Source: Buttiauxella selenatireducens | Lineage (GTDB): Bacteria > Pseudomonadota > Gammaproteobacteria > Enterobacterales > Enterobacteriaceae | NCBI RefSeq assembly: GCF_031432975.1 | Contig: NZ_CP133838.1 | Span: 558,001 to 622,000 of the forward strand | Direction of reading: 5' to 3' | DNA: 64,000 nucleotides | Program-made: the position numbers and the translations under genes | Part shown: piece after piece, positions 9,346 through 17,788 of the stretch | How the letters are laid out: each line of letters starts with the position of its first letter | How positions within the stretch are numbered: the first letter of the stretch is position 1 | The notes under the pieces: model-generated | What the model was told of the DNA's origin: nothing | Databases searched by the model: none | What the model saw: the letters and a program-made list of their open reading frames with translations, nothing else

Positions 9346-9443
9346 TGCAACCCCGAAAGTAAAATCTTTATCGGGAAAGGTGGAGGCAAACTCAGCCGTG
9401 TGTGAAAATAGAAGTATCTGTCTACAAAATTGAGGAAAGGGCC

Positions 9444-9869
9444 ATGGCAAATCCAGAACTGCTGGAAGAGCAGCGCGAAGAGACGCGTTTGATTATTGAA
9501 GAATTATTGGAAGACGGCAGCGACCCTGACGCGCTGTACACTATCGAGCATCACCTTTCCGCAGACGATTTCGAAACTCTTGAAAAAGCCGCTGTTGAAG
9601 CATTCAAAATGGGTTACGAAGTCACTGACCCAGAAGAGCTGGAAGTGGAAGAGGGCGACACGGTTATCTGCTGTGACGTGCTGAGCGAATGTGCGCTGAA
9701 AGCCGAACTGCTGGACGAGCAGGTTGAACAACTGCTGAACCTCGCCGAGAAATTCGGTGTGGACTATGACGGTTGGGGCACTTACTTCGAAGACCCGAAC
9801 GGTGAAGAGGGTGACGATGAAGGTGACGACGATTTAGTCGATGAAGACGACGACGGCGTACGCCACTAA
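9444..9869 (+). CDS. rraB: RraB, ribonuclease E inhibitor protein B
   Basis: Acidic cytosolic protein of 141 residues (138 in E. coli) that binds the RNase E scaffold region and modulates mRNA decay. It starts [20 protein letters not shown] and contains [14 protein letters not shown]. It ends in a run of Asp/Glu and then DDDGVRH, slightly longer here than in E. coli. The frame is open 14 codons upstream, but GAGGAAAGG just before the ATG at 9444 and family alignment fix the start. It is divergent from argI. Confidence 0.96.
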   Translation: MANPELLEEQREETRLIIEELLEDGSDPDALYTIEHHLSADDFETLEKAAVEAFKMGYEVTDPEELEVEEGDTVICCDVLSECALKAELLDEQVEQLLNLAEKFGVDYDGWGTYFEDPNGEEGDDEGDDDLVDEDDDGVRH

Positions 9870-9877
9870 TCTCTTCT

Positions 9878-9902
9878 ATGCAGCGGCGCGATGCCGCTGC
9901 AT
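9878..9902 (+). terminator. Hairpin after rraB
   Basis: Perfect ten-base-pair stem ATGCAGCGGC / GCCGCTGCAT, nine bases past the rraB stop and 24 bases before miaE. No U tract follows, so it may be an mRNA 3'-end stabiliser or only a partial terminator. Confidence 0.45.
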
Positions 9903-9926
9903 ATCAAGGATCAATAACGACCGATT

Positions 9927-10688
9927 ATGAATTACCCACAAATCCTCTCTCCTGTACTCAATTTCCTGCATTGCCCAACGCCTGACGCCTGGATTGAAAA
10001 AGCCCGACAGCCAGAGCATTTGCCACTGTTGCTGACAGACCATCTGGTGTGCGAACTCAAAGCGGCGCAAACGGCTATGTTTTTGATTCGCAAATATGTC
10101 GCGGATAAAAATAGTGCCCAGGCGCTACTCGACTGGCTAAAGCCCTACGAAGATTTCGCCTTCCGTGAAGGCAGAGAACCGGATTTTGTCGCGCTGCATA
10201 AAAGCCTGAGCAAAAGCGTGATGCCCAAAACGGCGAACGCTTGGGGCCAGCAACTTATCGATAGCATGGTGTTGTTGATTAAAGAGGAGCTGCACCACTT
10301 CTGGCAGGTGCGCGAGATTATGCTCGCCCGCAACATTCCCTATGTGAAAATCACCGCCAGCCGCTATGCCAAAGCGCTGCTGAGCGAAACGCGGACCCAC
10401 GAGCCGGTGATGTTGGTGGATAAATTGATTTGTGGTGCGTATATCGAGGCGCGTTCATGTGAGCGCTTTGCCGCACTCGCGCCGCATCTGGATGATGAGC
10501 TACAGAAATTCTATTTGTCGCTGTTGCGTTCAGAAGCCCGTCATTACCAGGACTATTTAGCTTTAGCGGAAAAGATCGCCGGTGGGGATATCAGCTCCCG
10601 AGTGCGTTTCTTCGGCGAGGTTGAAGCGGCGTTAATTAGCAGCCCGGATAGCGATTTTCGTTTTCACAGCGGCGTACCCGCCGCTTAA
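9927..10688 (+). CDS. miaE: MiaE, tRNA 2-methylthio-N6-isopentenyladenosine hydroxylase
   Basis: Non-haem di-iron monooxygenase of 253 residues that hydroxylates ms2i6A37 to ms2io6A37 in tRNAs reading UNN codons. The ferritin-like four-helix fold supplies iron ligands from paired E...ExxH motifs. Here they are visible as K-E-E-L-H-H-F and S-E-A-R-H-Y-Q-D-Y, with the partner Glu residues in H-L-V-C-E-L-K and the A-Y-I-E-A-R segment. Salmonella has miaE; E. coli K-12 lacks it, which separates this genome from K-12. It follows rraB directly on the same strand. Confidence 0.93.
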   Translation: MNYPQILSPVLNFLHCPTPDAWIEKARQPEHLPLLLTDHLVCELKAAQTAMFLIRKYVADKNSAQALLDWLKPYEDFAFREGREPDFVALHKSLSKSVMPKTANAWGQQLIDSMVLLIKEELHHFWQVREIMLARNIPYVKITASRYAKALLSETRTHEPVMLVDKLICGAYIEARSCERFAALAPHLDDELQKFYLSLLRSEARHYQDYLALAEKIAGGDISSRVRFFGEVEAALISSPDSDFRFHSGVPAA

Positions 10689-10777
10689 AGCGCAAGAGCT
10701 AAAGCTTTTGCGACACATCCGCCTGTCGGAGATCAACGAGTCTCCCCTTACAATCGCTTAAGGCTTGAACAGCAACA

Positions 10778-10806
10778 CGCTTATCGCTAAGGTAAGCGCG
10801 TTTTTT
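10778..10806 (+). terminator. Intrinsic terminator just upstream of uhpA
   Basis: Stem CGCTTA / TAAGCG with a nine-base loop, then CG and six U residues, ending 19 bases before the uhpA ATG. It may end the rraB-miaE transcript. Its closeness to uhpA means the uhpA promoter must either lie upstream and read through it or overlap it. Confidence 0.6.
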
Positions 10807-10824
10807 ACCTTCCTGGAAAATATC

Positions 10825-11415
10825 ATGGTAACCATCGCCCTTATTGACGACCACCTTATCGTCCGCTCCGGCTTTGCTCAGCTGTTGGGGTTGGAGCCGG
10901 ATTTTCAGATTGTGGTTGAGTTTTGTTCCGGGCGCGAAGCGTTGGCAGGACTGCCAGGGCGTGGTGTACAGGTGTGTATTTGCGACATCTCGATGCCAGA
11001 TATTTCCGGGCTGGAACTGCTCGCGCAACTGCCAAAAGGCATGGCGACCATTATGCTGTCGGTGCACGACAGCCCGGCGCTGGTGGAGCAGGCTTTAAAC
11101 GCCGGCGCGCGCGGCTTCCTGTCAAAACGCTGTAGCCCGGATGAGCTGATTGCCGCCGTTCATACGGTGGCGACGGGCGGCTGCTATCTGACGTCGGACA
11201 TCGCCATCAAACTGGCGGCCGGACGGCAGGACCCGTTAACCAAACGCGAACGCCAGGTGGCGGAAAAACTCGCACAGGGTATGGCAGTCAAAGAGATCGC
11301 CACTGAGCTTGGGCTGTCACCAAAGACGGTTCACGTCCATCGCGCCAATCTGATGGAAAAACTCGGCGTCAGTAACGACGTCGGGCTGGCTCACCGTCTG
11401 TTCGACGGATGGTGA
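10825..11415 (+). CDS. uhpA: UhpA, response regulator of hexose-phosphate uptake
   Basis: NarL/FixJ-family regulator of 196 residues, the E. coli length. The receiver domain has the acidic pair D-D at residues 8-9 and the phospho-acceptor D54 in C-I-C-D-I-S-M-P-D. The C-terminal LuxR-type helix-turn-helix is [15 protein letters not shown] with [10 protein letters not shown]. Phosphorylated UhpA activates uhpT. An in-frame extension of 20 codons upstream is rejected because it would run through the terminator hairpin. It overlaps uhpB by one base (TGATG), so the two are translationally coupled. Confidence 0.96.
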   Translation: MVTIALIDDHLIVRSGFAQLLGLEPDFQIVVEFCSGREALAGLPGRGVQVCICDISMPDISGLELLAQLPKGMATIMLSVHDSPALVEQALNAGARGFLSKRCSPDELIAAVHTVATGGCYLTSDIAIKLAAGRQDPLTKRERQVAEKLAQGMAVKEIATELGLSPKTVHVHRANLMEKLGVSNDVGLAHRLFDGW

Positions 11416-12917
11416 TGCAACCCTTTTTATCCCGGCTTATCTCCGTGGTCGCCAGCTTTTTTATCTTCTCTGCTGCGTGGTTTTGCCTGTGGAGCATCAG
11501 CCTGCACCTGGTGGAACGGCCCGAGCTGGCAGTTCTGCTCTTTCCCTTCGGCCTGCGTTTAGGGTTGATGCTGCAATGCCCGCGCGGCTACTGGCCCGTC
11601 TTACTCGGGGCGGAGTGGCTGATGCTTGGCTGGCTGGCGCAGGAAGTGGCGCTGGCACATCTTCCGTTGTTAATGATTGGCGGCGTACTAACCCTCCTGC
11701 CGGTCGCGCTGATTTCCCGCTACCGCCATCAACGTGACTGGCGCACCTTGCTCCGTCAGGGTGGGGCGCTAATTGCCGCTGCGTTGTTACAGTCGCTGCC
11801 GTGGATCGGGCAAGGGCAGGAGACGCTGAGCGCGTTGCTGATAACGCTGACCGGCGGGCTAACCCTGGCTCCAACTTGCCTCGTCATCTGGCACTATCTC
11901 ACCAGCACCGTCTGGCAGCCGCTGGGGCCGGGACTGGTTTCACAGCCGGTAAACTGGCGCGCCCGCCACCTTATCTGGTACCTGTTGCTGTTTGTGGTCA
12001 GCCTGTGGCTACAGCTTGGGTTACCTGACGAGCTGTCTCGCTTTACGCCATTCTGCCTGGCCCTGCCGATTATCGCCCTGGCCTGGCACTACGGCTGGCA
12101 GGGCGCGTTGATCGCGACGCTGATGAATGCGATTGCGTTGATCGCCAGCCAAACCTGGCACGATCATCCGGTGGATCTGCTGCTCTCACTGCTGGCGCAA
12201 AGCCTGACCGGGCTGCTGCTGGGGGCGGGGATCCAGCGTCTGCGTGAGCTTAATCAATCCCTGCAAACTGAGCTTGCGCGCAACCGCCGCCTTGCAGAAC
12301 GGCTGCTGGAAACCGAAGAGAGCGTGCGGCGAGAAGTCGCGCGCGAACTACATGATGACATCGGCCAGACCATTACTGCGATTCGTACCCAGGCGGGTAT
12401 TGTGCAGCGCCTGGCGCCGGGTAATGAAGGGGTGAGGCTGGGTGGGACGCACATCGAGCAGTTATCCCTTGGGATTTATGATTCGGTACGCCGCCTGCTG
12501 GGAAGGCTGCGTCCACGTCAGTTGGATGATTTATCTCTGGAGCAGGCGATTCGTTCGCTGATGCGTGAAATGGAACTGGAAGGCCGTGGGATCGTGAGCC
12601 ACCTCGACTGGCAAATCGACGAGCCGCAGCTGAGTGAAAGCCAGCGCGTTACGCTATTTCGCGTGTGCCAGGAAGGGCTGAACAACATTGTGAAGCATGC
12701 CAGCGCCAGCGCGGTAACGATTCAGGGCTGGCAGCAGGACGAACGGCTGATGTTGGTGATTGAAGATGATGGCAGCGGCCTGCCGCCCGACTCGGGGCAG
12801 CAAGGTTTTGGCCTGGCAGGCATGCGCGAACGTGTGACGGCGCTCGGCGGAACCCTCGCTATTTCCTGTACTCATGGCACGCGCGTCAGCGTCAGTTTGC
12901 CAAAGCGATACGCATAA
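11415..12917 (+). CDS. uhpB: UhpB, sensor histidine kinase
   Basis: Inner-membrane kinase of 500 residues (same as E. coli) with about eight N-terminal membrane spans (MASE1-like region, residues 1-280). A HisKA_3 dimerisation helix follows with the phospho-acceptor His in [10 protein letters not shown] (around residue 313), and then the HATPase domain with N-N-I-V-K-H and D-D-G-S-G and [10 protein letters not shown]. With UhpC it senses external glucose 6-phosphate and phosphorylates UhpA. The start at 11415 (A of the uhpA stop TGA) gives the family length; a start six bases upstream is also in frame. Confidence 0.95.
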   Translation: MQPFLSRLISVVASFFIFSAAWFCLWSISLHLVERPELAVLLFPFGLRLGLMLQCPRGYWPVLLGAEWLMLGWLAQEVALAHLPLLMIGGVLTLLPVALISRYRHQRDWRTLLRQGGALIAAALLQSLPWIGQGQETLSALLITLTGGLTLAPTCLVIWHYLTSTVWQPLGPGLVSQPVNWRARHLIWYLLLFVVSLWLQLGLPDELSRFTPFCLALPIIALAWHYGWQGALIATLMNAIALIASQTWHDHPVDLLLSLLAQSLTGLLLGAGIQRLRELNQSLQTELARNRRLAERLLETEESVRREVARELHDDIGQTITAIRTQAGIVQRLAPGNEGVRLGGTHIEQLSLGIYDSVRRLLGRLRPRQLDDLSLEQAIRSLMREMELEGRGIVSHLDWQIDEPQLSESQRVTLFRVCQEGLNNIVKHASASAVTIQGWQQDERLMLVIEDDGSGLPPDSGQQGFGLAGMRERVTALGGTLAISCTHGTRVSVSLPKRYA

Positions 12918-12926
12918 GGGCTGACG

Positions 12927-14254
12927 ATGTTCACTTTCCTGAAAGTCCCCCGGCGGCGAGCCCAATCAGCGATAAAGCTGAAATTGACGCGCGCTATAGC
13001 TACTGGCGTCGGCACATTCTGGTCACCATCTGGCTGGGCTATGCGCTGTTTTATTTCACCCGTAAAAGTTTTAACGCCGCCGCCCCGGAAATCCTCGCCA
13101 GCGGCGTAATGGCGCGTACCGATATCGGCCTGTTGGCGACGCTGTTTTACATCACTTACGGGTTGTCGAAATTTTTCTCCGGCATTGTCAGTGACCGCTC
13201 AAACGCCCGTTATTTCATGGGATTAGGGTTGATCGCTACCGGCGTTGTTAACATCCTTTTCGGTTTCTCCACCTCCCTTTGGGCATTTGCTTTGCTGTGG
13301 GTGCTGAACGCCTTCTTCCAGGGCTGGGGCTCGCCGGTGTGCGCCCGTTTGCTGACGGCATGGTACTCCCGGACTGAACGCGGTGGCTGGTGGGCGGTAT
13401 GGAATACCGCGCATAACGTCGGCGGGGCGCTGATCCCGATGGTGGTCGGCGCTGCGGCGCTGCATTACGGTTGGCGTGCGGGAATGATGATCGCCGGTTC
13501 GCTGGCTATTTTAGCGGGGCTGTTTCTCTGTTGGCGTCTGCGCGACCGCCCGCAAACTGTTGGCTTGCCGCCGATAGGCGACTGGCGGCACGACGAGCTG
13601 GAAATCGCCCAGCAGCAGGAAGGAGCAGGGCTGACGCGCCGGGAAATCCTCTACAAATACGTGCTGGGGAATCCCTGGATCTGGCTGCTGTCACTGTGCT
13701 ATGTACTGGTCTACGTGGTGCGGGCGGCGATCAACGACTGGGGGAACCTCTACATGTCAGAGACTCTGGGCGTGGATCTGGTCACGGCCAACTCGGCGGT
13801 AACGATGTTTGAGCTGGGTGGGTTTATCGGCGCACTGGTGGCAGGCTGGGGCTCGGACAAACTATTCAACGGCAACCGTGGGCCGATGAACCTGATATTT
13901 GCCGCCGGAATATTGCTCTCTGTCGGCTCGCTGTGGCTGATGCCCTTTGCCAGCTATGTGATGCAGGCTACCTGCTTTTTCACCACCGGTTTCTTTGTGT
14001 TTGGCCCGCAGATGTTGATTGGCATGGCAGCGGCGGAGTGCTCCCACAAAGAGGCGGCGGGGGCCGCTACCGGCTTTGTTGGCCTGTTCGCTTACCTCGG
14101 CGCGTCTCTCTCCGGCTGGCCGTTGGCGCAGGTTATCGACATCTGGCACTGGAATGGTTTCTTCGCGGTGATCGCTATCGCCGCAGGGATCTCTGCGCTG
14201 CTGTTGCTCCCGTTCCTTAATGCCCAGTCCCCACAAGTCCGTCGCGAAGCGTGA
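12927..14254 (+). pseudogene. uhpC: UhpC, hexose-phosphate sensor; frameshifted near codon 7-8 as sequenced
   Basis: MFS-fold inner-membrane protein that binds external glucose 6-phosphate and controls UhpB. The start MFTFLK matches E. coli MLPFLK, but the frame then meets CCCCC (12947-12951). From there it reads a foreign sequence to a stop at 13109. The correct continuation (P-A-A-S-P-I-S-D-K-A-E-I-D-A-R-Y then the UhpC transmembrane body through INDWGNLYMSETLGV to the end) lies in another frame, restored by one extra C. No ATG/GTG/TTG lies in the correct frame before 13109, which would remove about 60 residues including the first membrane span. It could be an authentic null, or a homopolymer sequencing error. 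The remaining 440-residue body looks undamaged. Confidence 0.85.
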
Positions 14255-14300
14255 TACATCTCACCTTTTTACCCGGAATAACGCAAAACTAAGAAATTTT

Positions 14301-14315
14301 CCAGGTTTCTCCTGG
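14301..14315 (+). promoter_or_regulatory. Inverted repeat in the uhpT promoter region
   Basis: CCAGG-TTTCT-CCTGG lies 78-92 bases before the uhpT start, in the 138-base uhpC-uhpT gap. In E. coli this interval carries UhpA and CRP sites controlling uhpT. The position fits a UhpA operator, but the assignment is inferred from location only. AGGAG precedes the uhpT ATG. Confidence 0.45.
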
Positions 14316-14392
14316 AAGCCATCTCAGGCCAAAGTCGCTGCTGATTTTTACAATGCCTGCTATCACGCAGGTTTTTAAATCAGGAGTAATCC

Positions 14393-15784
14393 ATGCTGGC
14401 CTTATTAAACCAGGTGCGCAAGCCGACCCTGGATCTGCCGCTCGATGTGCGGCGCAAGATGTGGTTCAAACCGTTCATGCAGTCTTACCTGGTGGTCTTT
14501 ATCGGCTACCTGACCATGTACCTGATCCGTAAGAACTTCAACATCGCGCAGAACGATATGATCTCTACCTACGGGCTGAGCATGACGCAGCTGGGGATGA
14601 TCGGCCTGGGCTTCTCCATCACCTACGGCGTGGGTAAAACCCTGGTTTCCTACTATGCGGATGGCAAAAATACTAAGCAGTTCCTGCCGTTTATGCTGAT
14701 CCTCTCCGCCATCTGTATGTTGGGCTTTAGTGCCAGCATGGGGACGGGTTCGGTCAGCCTGTTTATGATGATCGCTTTCTACGCCCTGAGCGGCTTTTTC
14801 CAGAGCGCGGGTGGCTCGTGCAGTTACTCCACCATTACCAAATGGACGCCTCGCCGCAAGCGCGGAACCTACCTGGGGCTGTGGAATATCTCCCATAACC
14901 TGGGCGGTGCCGGTGCCGCTGGTGTGGCACTGTTTGGTGCGAACGTCCTGTTCGACGGCCACGTCATTGGCATGTTTATCTTCCCGTCCATCATCGCGCT
15001 GATTGTTGGTTTTATTGGTCTGCGATACGGCAGCGACTCCCCTGAATCCTACGGCCTGGGCAAAGCGGAAGAGTTGTTCAGCGAAGAGCTCAGCGAAGAA
15101 GATAAAGAGACTGAAGACGAGTCGATGACCAAATGGCAAATCTTCGTGGAGTATGTGCTGAAGAACAAAGTCATCTGGCTGCTGTGCTTCTCCAACATCT
15201 TCCTCTACGTGGTGCGTATCGGTATCGATCAGTGGTCTACGGTATACGCCTTCCAGGAGCTGAAGCTTTCTAAAGAAGTGGCGATTCAGGGCTTTACCCT
15301 GTTTGAAGTGGGCGCGTTGGTCGGCACGTTGCTGTGGGGCTGGTTATCGGATCTGGCGAACGGTCGCCGTGCGCTGGTCGCCTGCGTTGCGCTGGCATTA
15401 ATCATCGCGACACTCGGCGTTTATCAGCACGCCAGTAATCAGTATGTTTACCTGGCATCGCTGTTCGCGCTGGGCTTCCTGGTGTTTGGCCCGCAGTTGC
15501 TGATTGGTGTGGCGGCGGTCGGATTCGTTCCGAAAAAAGCCATCGGTGCGGCTGATGGTATCAAAGGAACTTTCGCTTATCTGATCGGCGACAGCTTCGC
15601 TAAGTTGGGGCTGGGAATGATCGCCGACGGTACGCCAATCTTTGGCCTGACCGGCTGGGCAGGGACTTTCGCCGCGCTGGATGCAGCGGCAATTGGCTGC
15701 ATCGTGCTGATGGCAATGGTCGCAGTGATGGAAGAACGCAAAATTCGCCGTGATAAACGCATTCAGCGTTTAGCGACTCGCTAA
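14393..15784 (+). CDS. uhpT: UhpT, hexose-6-phosphate:phosphate antiporter
   Basis: Twelve-span MFS antiporter of 463 residues, identical in length to E. coli UhpT, importing glucose 6-phosphate and related sugar phosphates (also fosfomycin) in exchange for inorganic phosphate. Near-identical blocks are [47 protein letters not shown] and [18 protein letters not shown]; the arginines expected to bind phosphate (in the first span block and in the R-I-G-I-D-Q region) are present. Induction would need UhpABC. If the uhpC frameshift is real, induction by external glucose 6-phosphate should be lost although the transporter is intact. Confidence 0.97.
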   Translation: MLALLNQVRKPTLDLPLDVRRKMWFKPFMQSYLVVFIGYLTMYLIRKNFNIAQNDMISTYGLSMTQLGMIGLGFSITYGVGKTLVSYYADGKNTKQFLPFMLILSAICMLGFSASMGTGSVSLFMMIAFYALSGFFQSAGGSCSYSTITKWTPRRKRGTYLGLWNISHNLGGAGAAGVALFGANVLFDGHVIGMFIFPSIIALIVGFIGLRYGSDSPESYGLGKAEELFSEELSEEDKETEDESMTKWQIFVEYVLKNKVIWLLCFSNIFLYVVRIGIDQWSTVYAFQELKLSKEVAIQGFTLFEVGALVGTLLWGWLSDLANGRRALVACVALALIIATLGVYQHASNQYVYLASLFALGFLVFGPQLLIGVAAVGFVPKKAIGAADGIKGTFAYLIGDSFAKLGLGMIADGTPIFGLTGWAGTFAALDAAAIGCIVLMAMVAVMEERKIRRDKRIQRLATR

Positions 15785-15793
15785 AAAGTTGAA

Positions 15794-15829
15794 GGGTTTG
15801 CTGGATCTGGGATTCAGCAAACCCGTTTT
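15794..15829 (+). terminator. Terminator after uhpT
   Basis: Ten-base-pair stem GGGTTTGCTG / CAGCAAACCC followed by GTTTTA, nine bases past the uhpT stop. The convergent yjgM stop lies just beyond, so it may serve both. Confidence 0.75.
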
Positions 15830-15836
15830 AAGAAGG

Positions 15837-16352
15837 TTACAGAGACTTAATCATCCGCACTTCGCAATCCACATGCCCTGTACAGCCCAACGGCTCAGAA
15901 ATATGTTCAAAGCCAAGACGCTCGTACAGCGCGATAGCTTCTGTCAGAAATGCCGTAGTTTCCAGATAGCAACGCTTAAAACCTTCTTCGCGGGCATAAT
16001 CCATCGCCTGTATTGCCAGGCGTTTTGCCAGACCTTTACCCCGCACGACCGGCAGGAAATACATTTTCTGCAATTCACAAATATCCGGCTCGCTGCAAGT
16101 TAACGGCGCGACGCCACCACCACCAACCACTTTGCCGTCCAGTTCTACAATCCAGAAAGCATGCCCGGGTTGGCTATAAACCTGGAACAATTCATCCAAA
16201 TTAGGATCAGCTACGGTGTAGCCTTTATCGGCGGTTAAGCCGTATTCAGCGGACACTTCGCGGATAACACGGGCGATAGCCGCATTGTCATGGGCGGTTA
16301 TCCGGCGCAGTGCGATTTCAACCGGAGCAGCAAGATTCATAGCGTGACTCAT
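15837..16352 (-). CDS. yjgM: YjgM, GNAT-family N-acetyltransferase
   Basis: Acetyl-CoA-dependent acetyltransferase of 171 residues. The GNAT motif A with the acetyl-CoA pyrophosphate loop is visible as [13 protein letters not shown], preceded by ICELQKMYF and followed by CYLETTAFL and Y-E-R-L-G-F. The sequence strongly matches E. coli YjgM; the substrate is not established from the sequence. The start could be the first ATG (16352) or the one four codons later (M-N-L-A-A-P). The gene lies between uhpT and yjgN, whereas in E. coli it directly follows rraB, so miaE and uhpABCT interrupt that order here. Confidence 0.9.
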   Translation of the reverse strand: MSHAMNLAAPVEIALRRITAHDNAAIARVIREVSAEYGLTADKGYTVADPNLDELFQVYSQPGHAFWIVELDGKVVGGGGVAPLTCSEPDICELQKMYFLPVVRGKGLAKRLAIQAMDYAREEGFKRCYLETTAFLTEAIALYERLGFEHISEPLGCTGHVDCEVRMIKSL

Positions 16353-16536
16353 TGATGAAGGGGTAAAGACAGCTCATTCTAATACCACTGCGAAACTTAA
16401 CAAGCAAGTTTCTAAAATGTTTTGTCGTTCCCGTTTCGGAGTATTGAGCGGGGAGGAGTTGTGGTTCAATACTCATTGGCAAGTTTTTATATTAATAATA
16501 AAACAATATAAATGGATTCAGTCCATAAGGAAATAT

Positions 16537-17736
16537 ATGTCTGAAATACAAACGGAAATAGAAGAAACGCACTCCAGAAGTCTGGTGTTTCATGGGACGG
16601 GTAAGGGATATTTCAAAATATGGATAGTCAATGTGCTATTAACAATTGTGACCCTGGGCGTTTATGGTGCATGGGCTTTCGTCCGCTCAAAACGTTATTT
16701 ATATAATCATACTGAGCTATCTGGTTCACGCTTCGACTATAAGGCGACGGGTGGTGCAATATTTGTTAGTTGGTTGTGCCTGTTGATTTATATTTTTGCT
16801 CTTGAGGGGGCTCTCATAGGTCGTCATTCACTAACTGCTGCGGCTATGGGGGGATTGTTAATTCTATTCTTACCCTATTTATTAGTGCAAAGTATTCGTT
16901 ATCAGATGCAATCCACCACATTGAACAACGTGCGTTTTAACTTTAAATGTTCAGGTTTTAAAGCATGGTGGGTGATGCTGGGGTGCCCATTATTGATGGG
17001 GCTCGGTGTTGGTTTGATCTGTGTTTTGATCATGAGTACTTGTAGTTCAGCCACACTCTTTGACATGCAGCGTATCATCATCACGGCGGTTATCGCGGTA
17101 TTAGTCGGCATTCTGGGGATGGGGATTATTCAGGGAGTTGCAACTGCGCTTGGGCTGAATCTATTATTCAATAATTTAAGCTTCGGCAAGCAAACGTTCA
17201 GCACTGACATTAGTTTCAAAAAATGTATTACTATTTGCCTGATTAGCATTTCATTGATGATTCCATTCATACTGATTGTATTGAATTTAGTATTACCATC
17301 TTATCTTGAAATAGCCTCTACGGCATTTCTGGATAACCCAGATCTATTAGCCGAAAAAATGAATTCATTGCAGGCAACGATGGCCGTGGCCTACCTGGTT
17401 TATCTTTTGGGTATAATCATTTGCGCAAGTTTTCTCTACGTTAAGATGCGTAATTATTATTATTCTGCCGTCGTGTTAAGTGGCCGTGTTGCTTTCCGTT
17501 CAACCCTGACCATCAGTGGTTTTATGGGGCAGGTAATCATCAATATTTTGATCACTGTTTGTACGCTCGGCTTTGGCTACCCTTGGGCACGAATCCGTTA
17601 TTGTCATTATCTGGCCAATAACACTTGGGTTGACGGTGATTTAGATTCTCTGAATCTGGAGGATCATGAGGATAAAATTGCCACAGATATTGTGAGTCGT
17701 CTTTCTCGTGGCCTGGTACCAAATATAAGCTTGTAG
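16537..17736 (+). CDS. yjgN: YjgN, DUF898 inner-membrane protein
   Basis: Polytopic membrane protein of 399 residues with a repeated organisation: F-H-G-T-G-x-x-Y-F near the N terminus, T-L-G-V-Y-x-x-W-A and a second T-L-G-F-G-Y-P-W-A near the C terminus, typical of DUF898 proteins such as E. coli YjgN. The function is unknown. AAGGA lies six bases before the ATG at 16537; the frame is open 40 codons further upstream, but that stretch is not membrane-protein-like. It is divergent from yjgM and convergent with valS, as in E. coli. Confidence 0.88.
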   Translation: MSEIQTEIEETHSRSLVFHGTGKGYFKIWIVNVLLTIVTLGVYGAWAFVRSKRYLYNHTELSGSRFDYKATGGAIFVSWLCLLIYIFALEGALIGRHSLTAAAMGGLLILFLPYLLVQSIRYQMQSTTLNNVRFNFKCSGFKAWWVMLGCPLLMGLGVGLICVLIMSTCSSATLFDMQRIIITAVIAVLVGILGMGIIQGVATALGLNLLFNNLSFGKQTFSTDISFKKCITICLISISLMIPFILIVLNLVLPSYLEIASTAFLDNPDLLAEKMNSLQATMAVAYLVYLLGIIICASFLYVKMRNYYYSAVVLSGRVAFRSTLTISGFMGQVIINILITVCTLGFGYPWARIRYCHYLANNTWVDGDLDSLNLEDHEDKIATDIVSRLSRGLVPNISL

Positions 17737-17742
17737 CCATAA

Positions 17743-17770
17743 AAAAGGCCGGGAAATTTCCCGGCCTTTT
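17743..17770. terminator. Bidirectional terminator between yjgN and valS
   Basis: Stem AAAAGGCCGGGAAA / TTTCCCGGCCTTTT with flanking A and T runs, so it reads as an intrinsic terminator on both strands for the convergent genes. Confidence 0.9.
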
Positions 17771-17788
17771 AACTTTCAGCAAATCCAA

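Noticed and set aside
12947-12951. Programmed frameshifting in uhpC
   Set aside because: A plain C5 run with no visible stimulator, stop-coupled slip site or known precedent in uhpC; mutation or read error is simpler.
14405-15139. 244-codon minus-strand ORF opposite uhpT
   Set aside because: Shadow of uhpT: low-complexity His/Gln-rich product with no recognisable domain.
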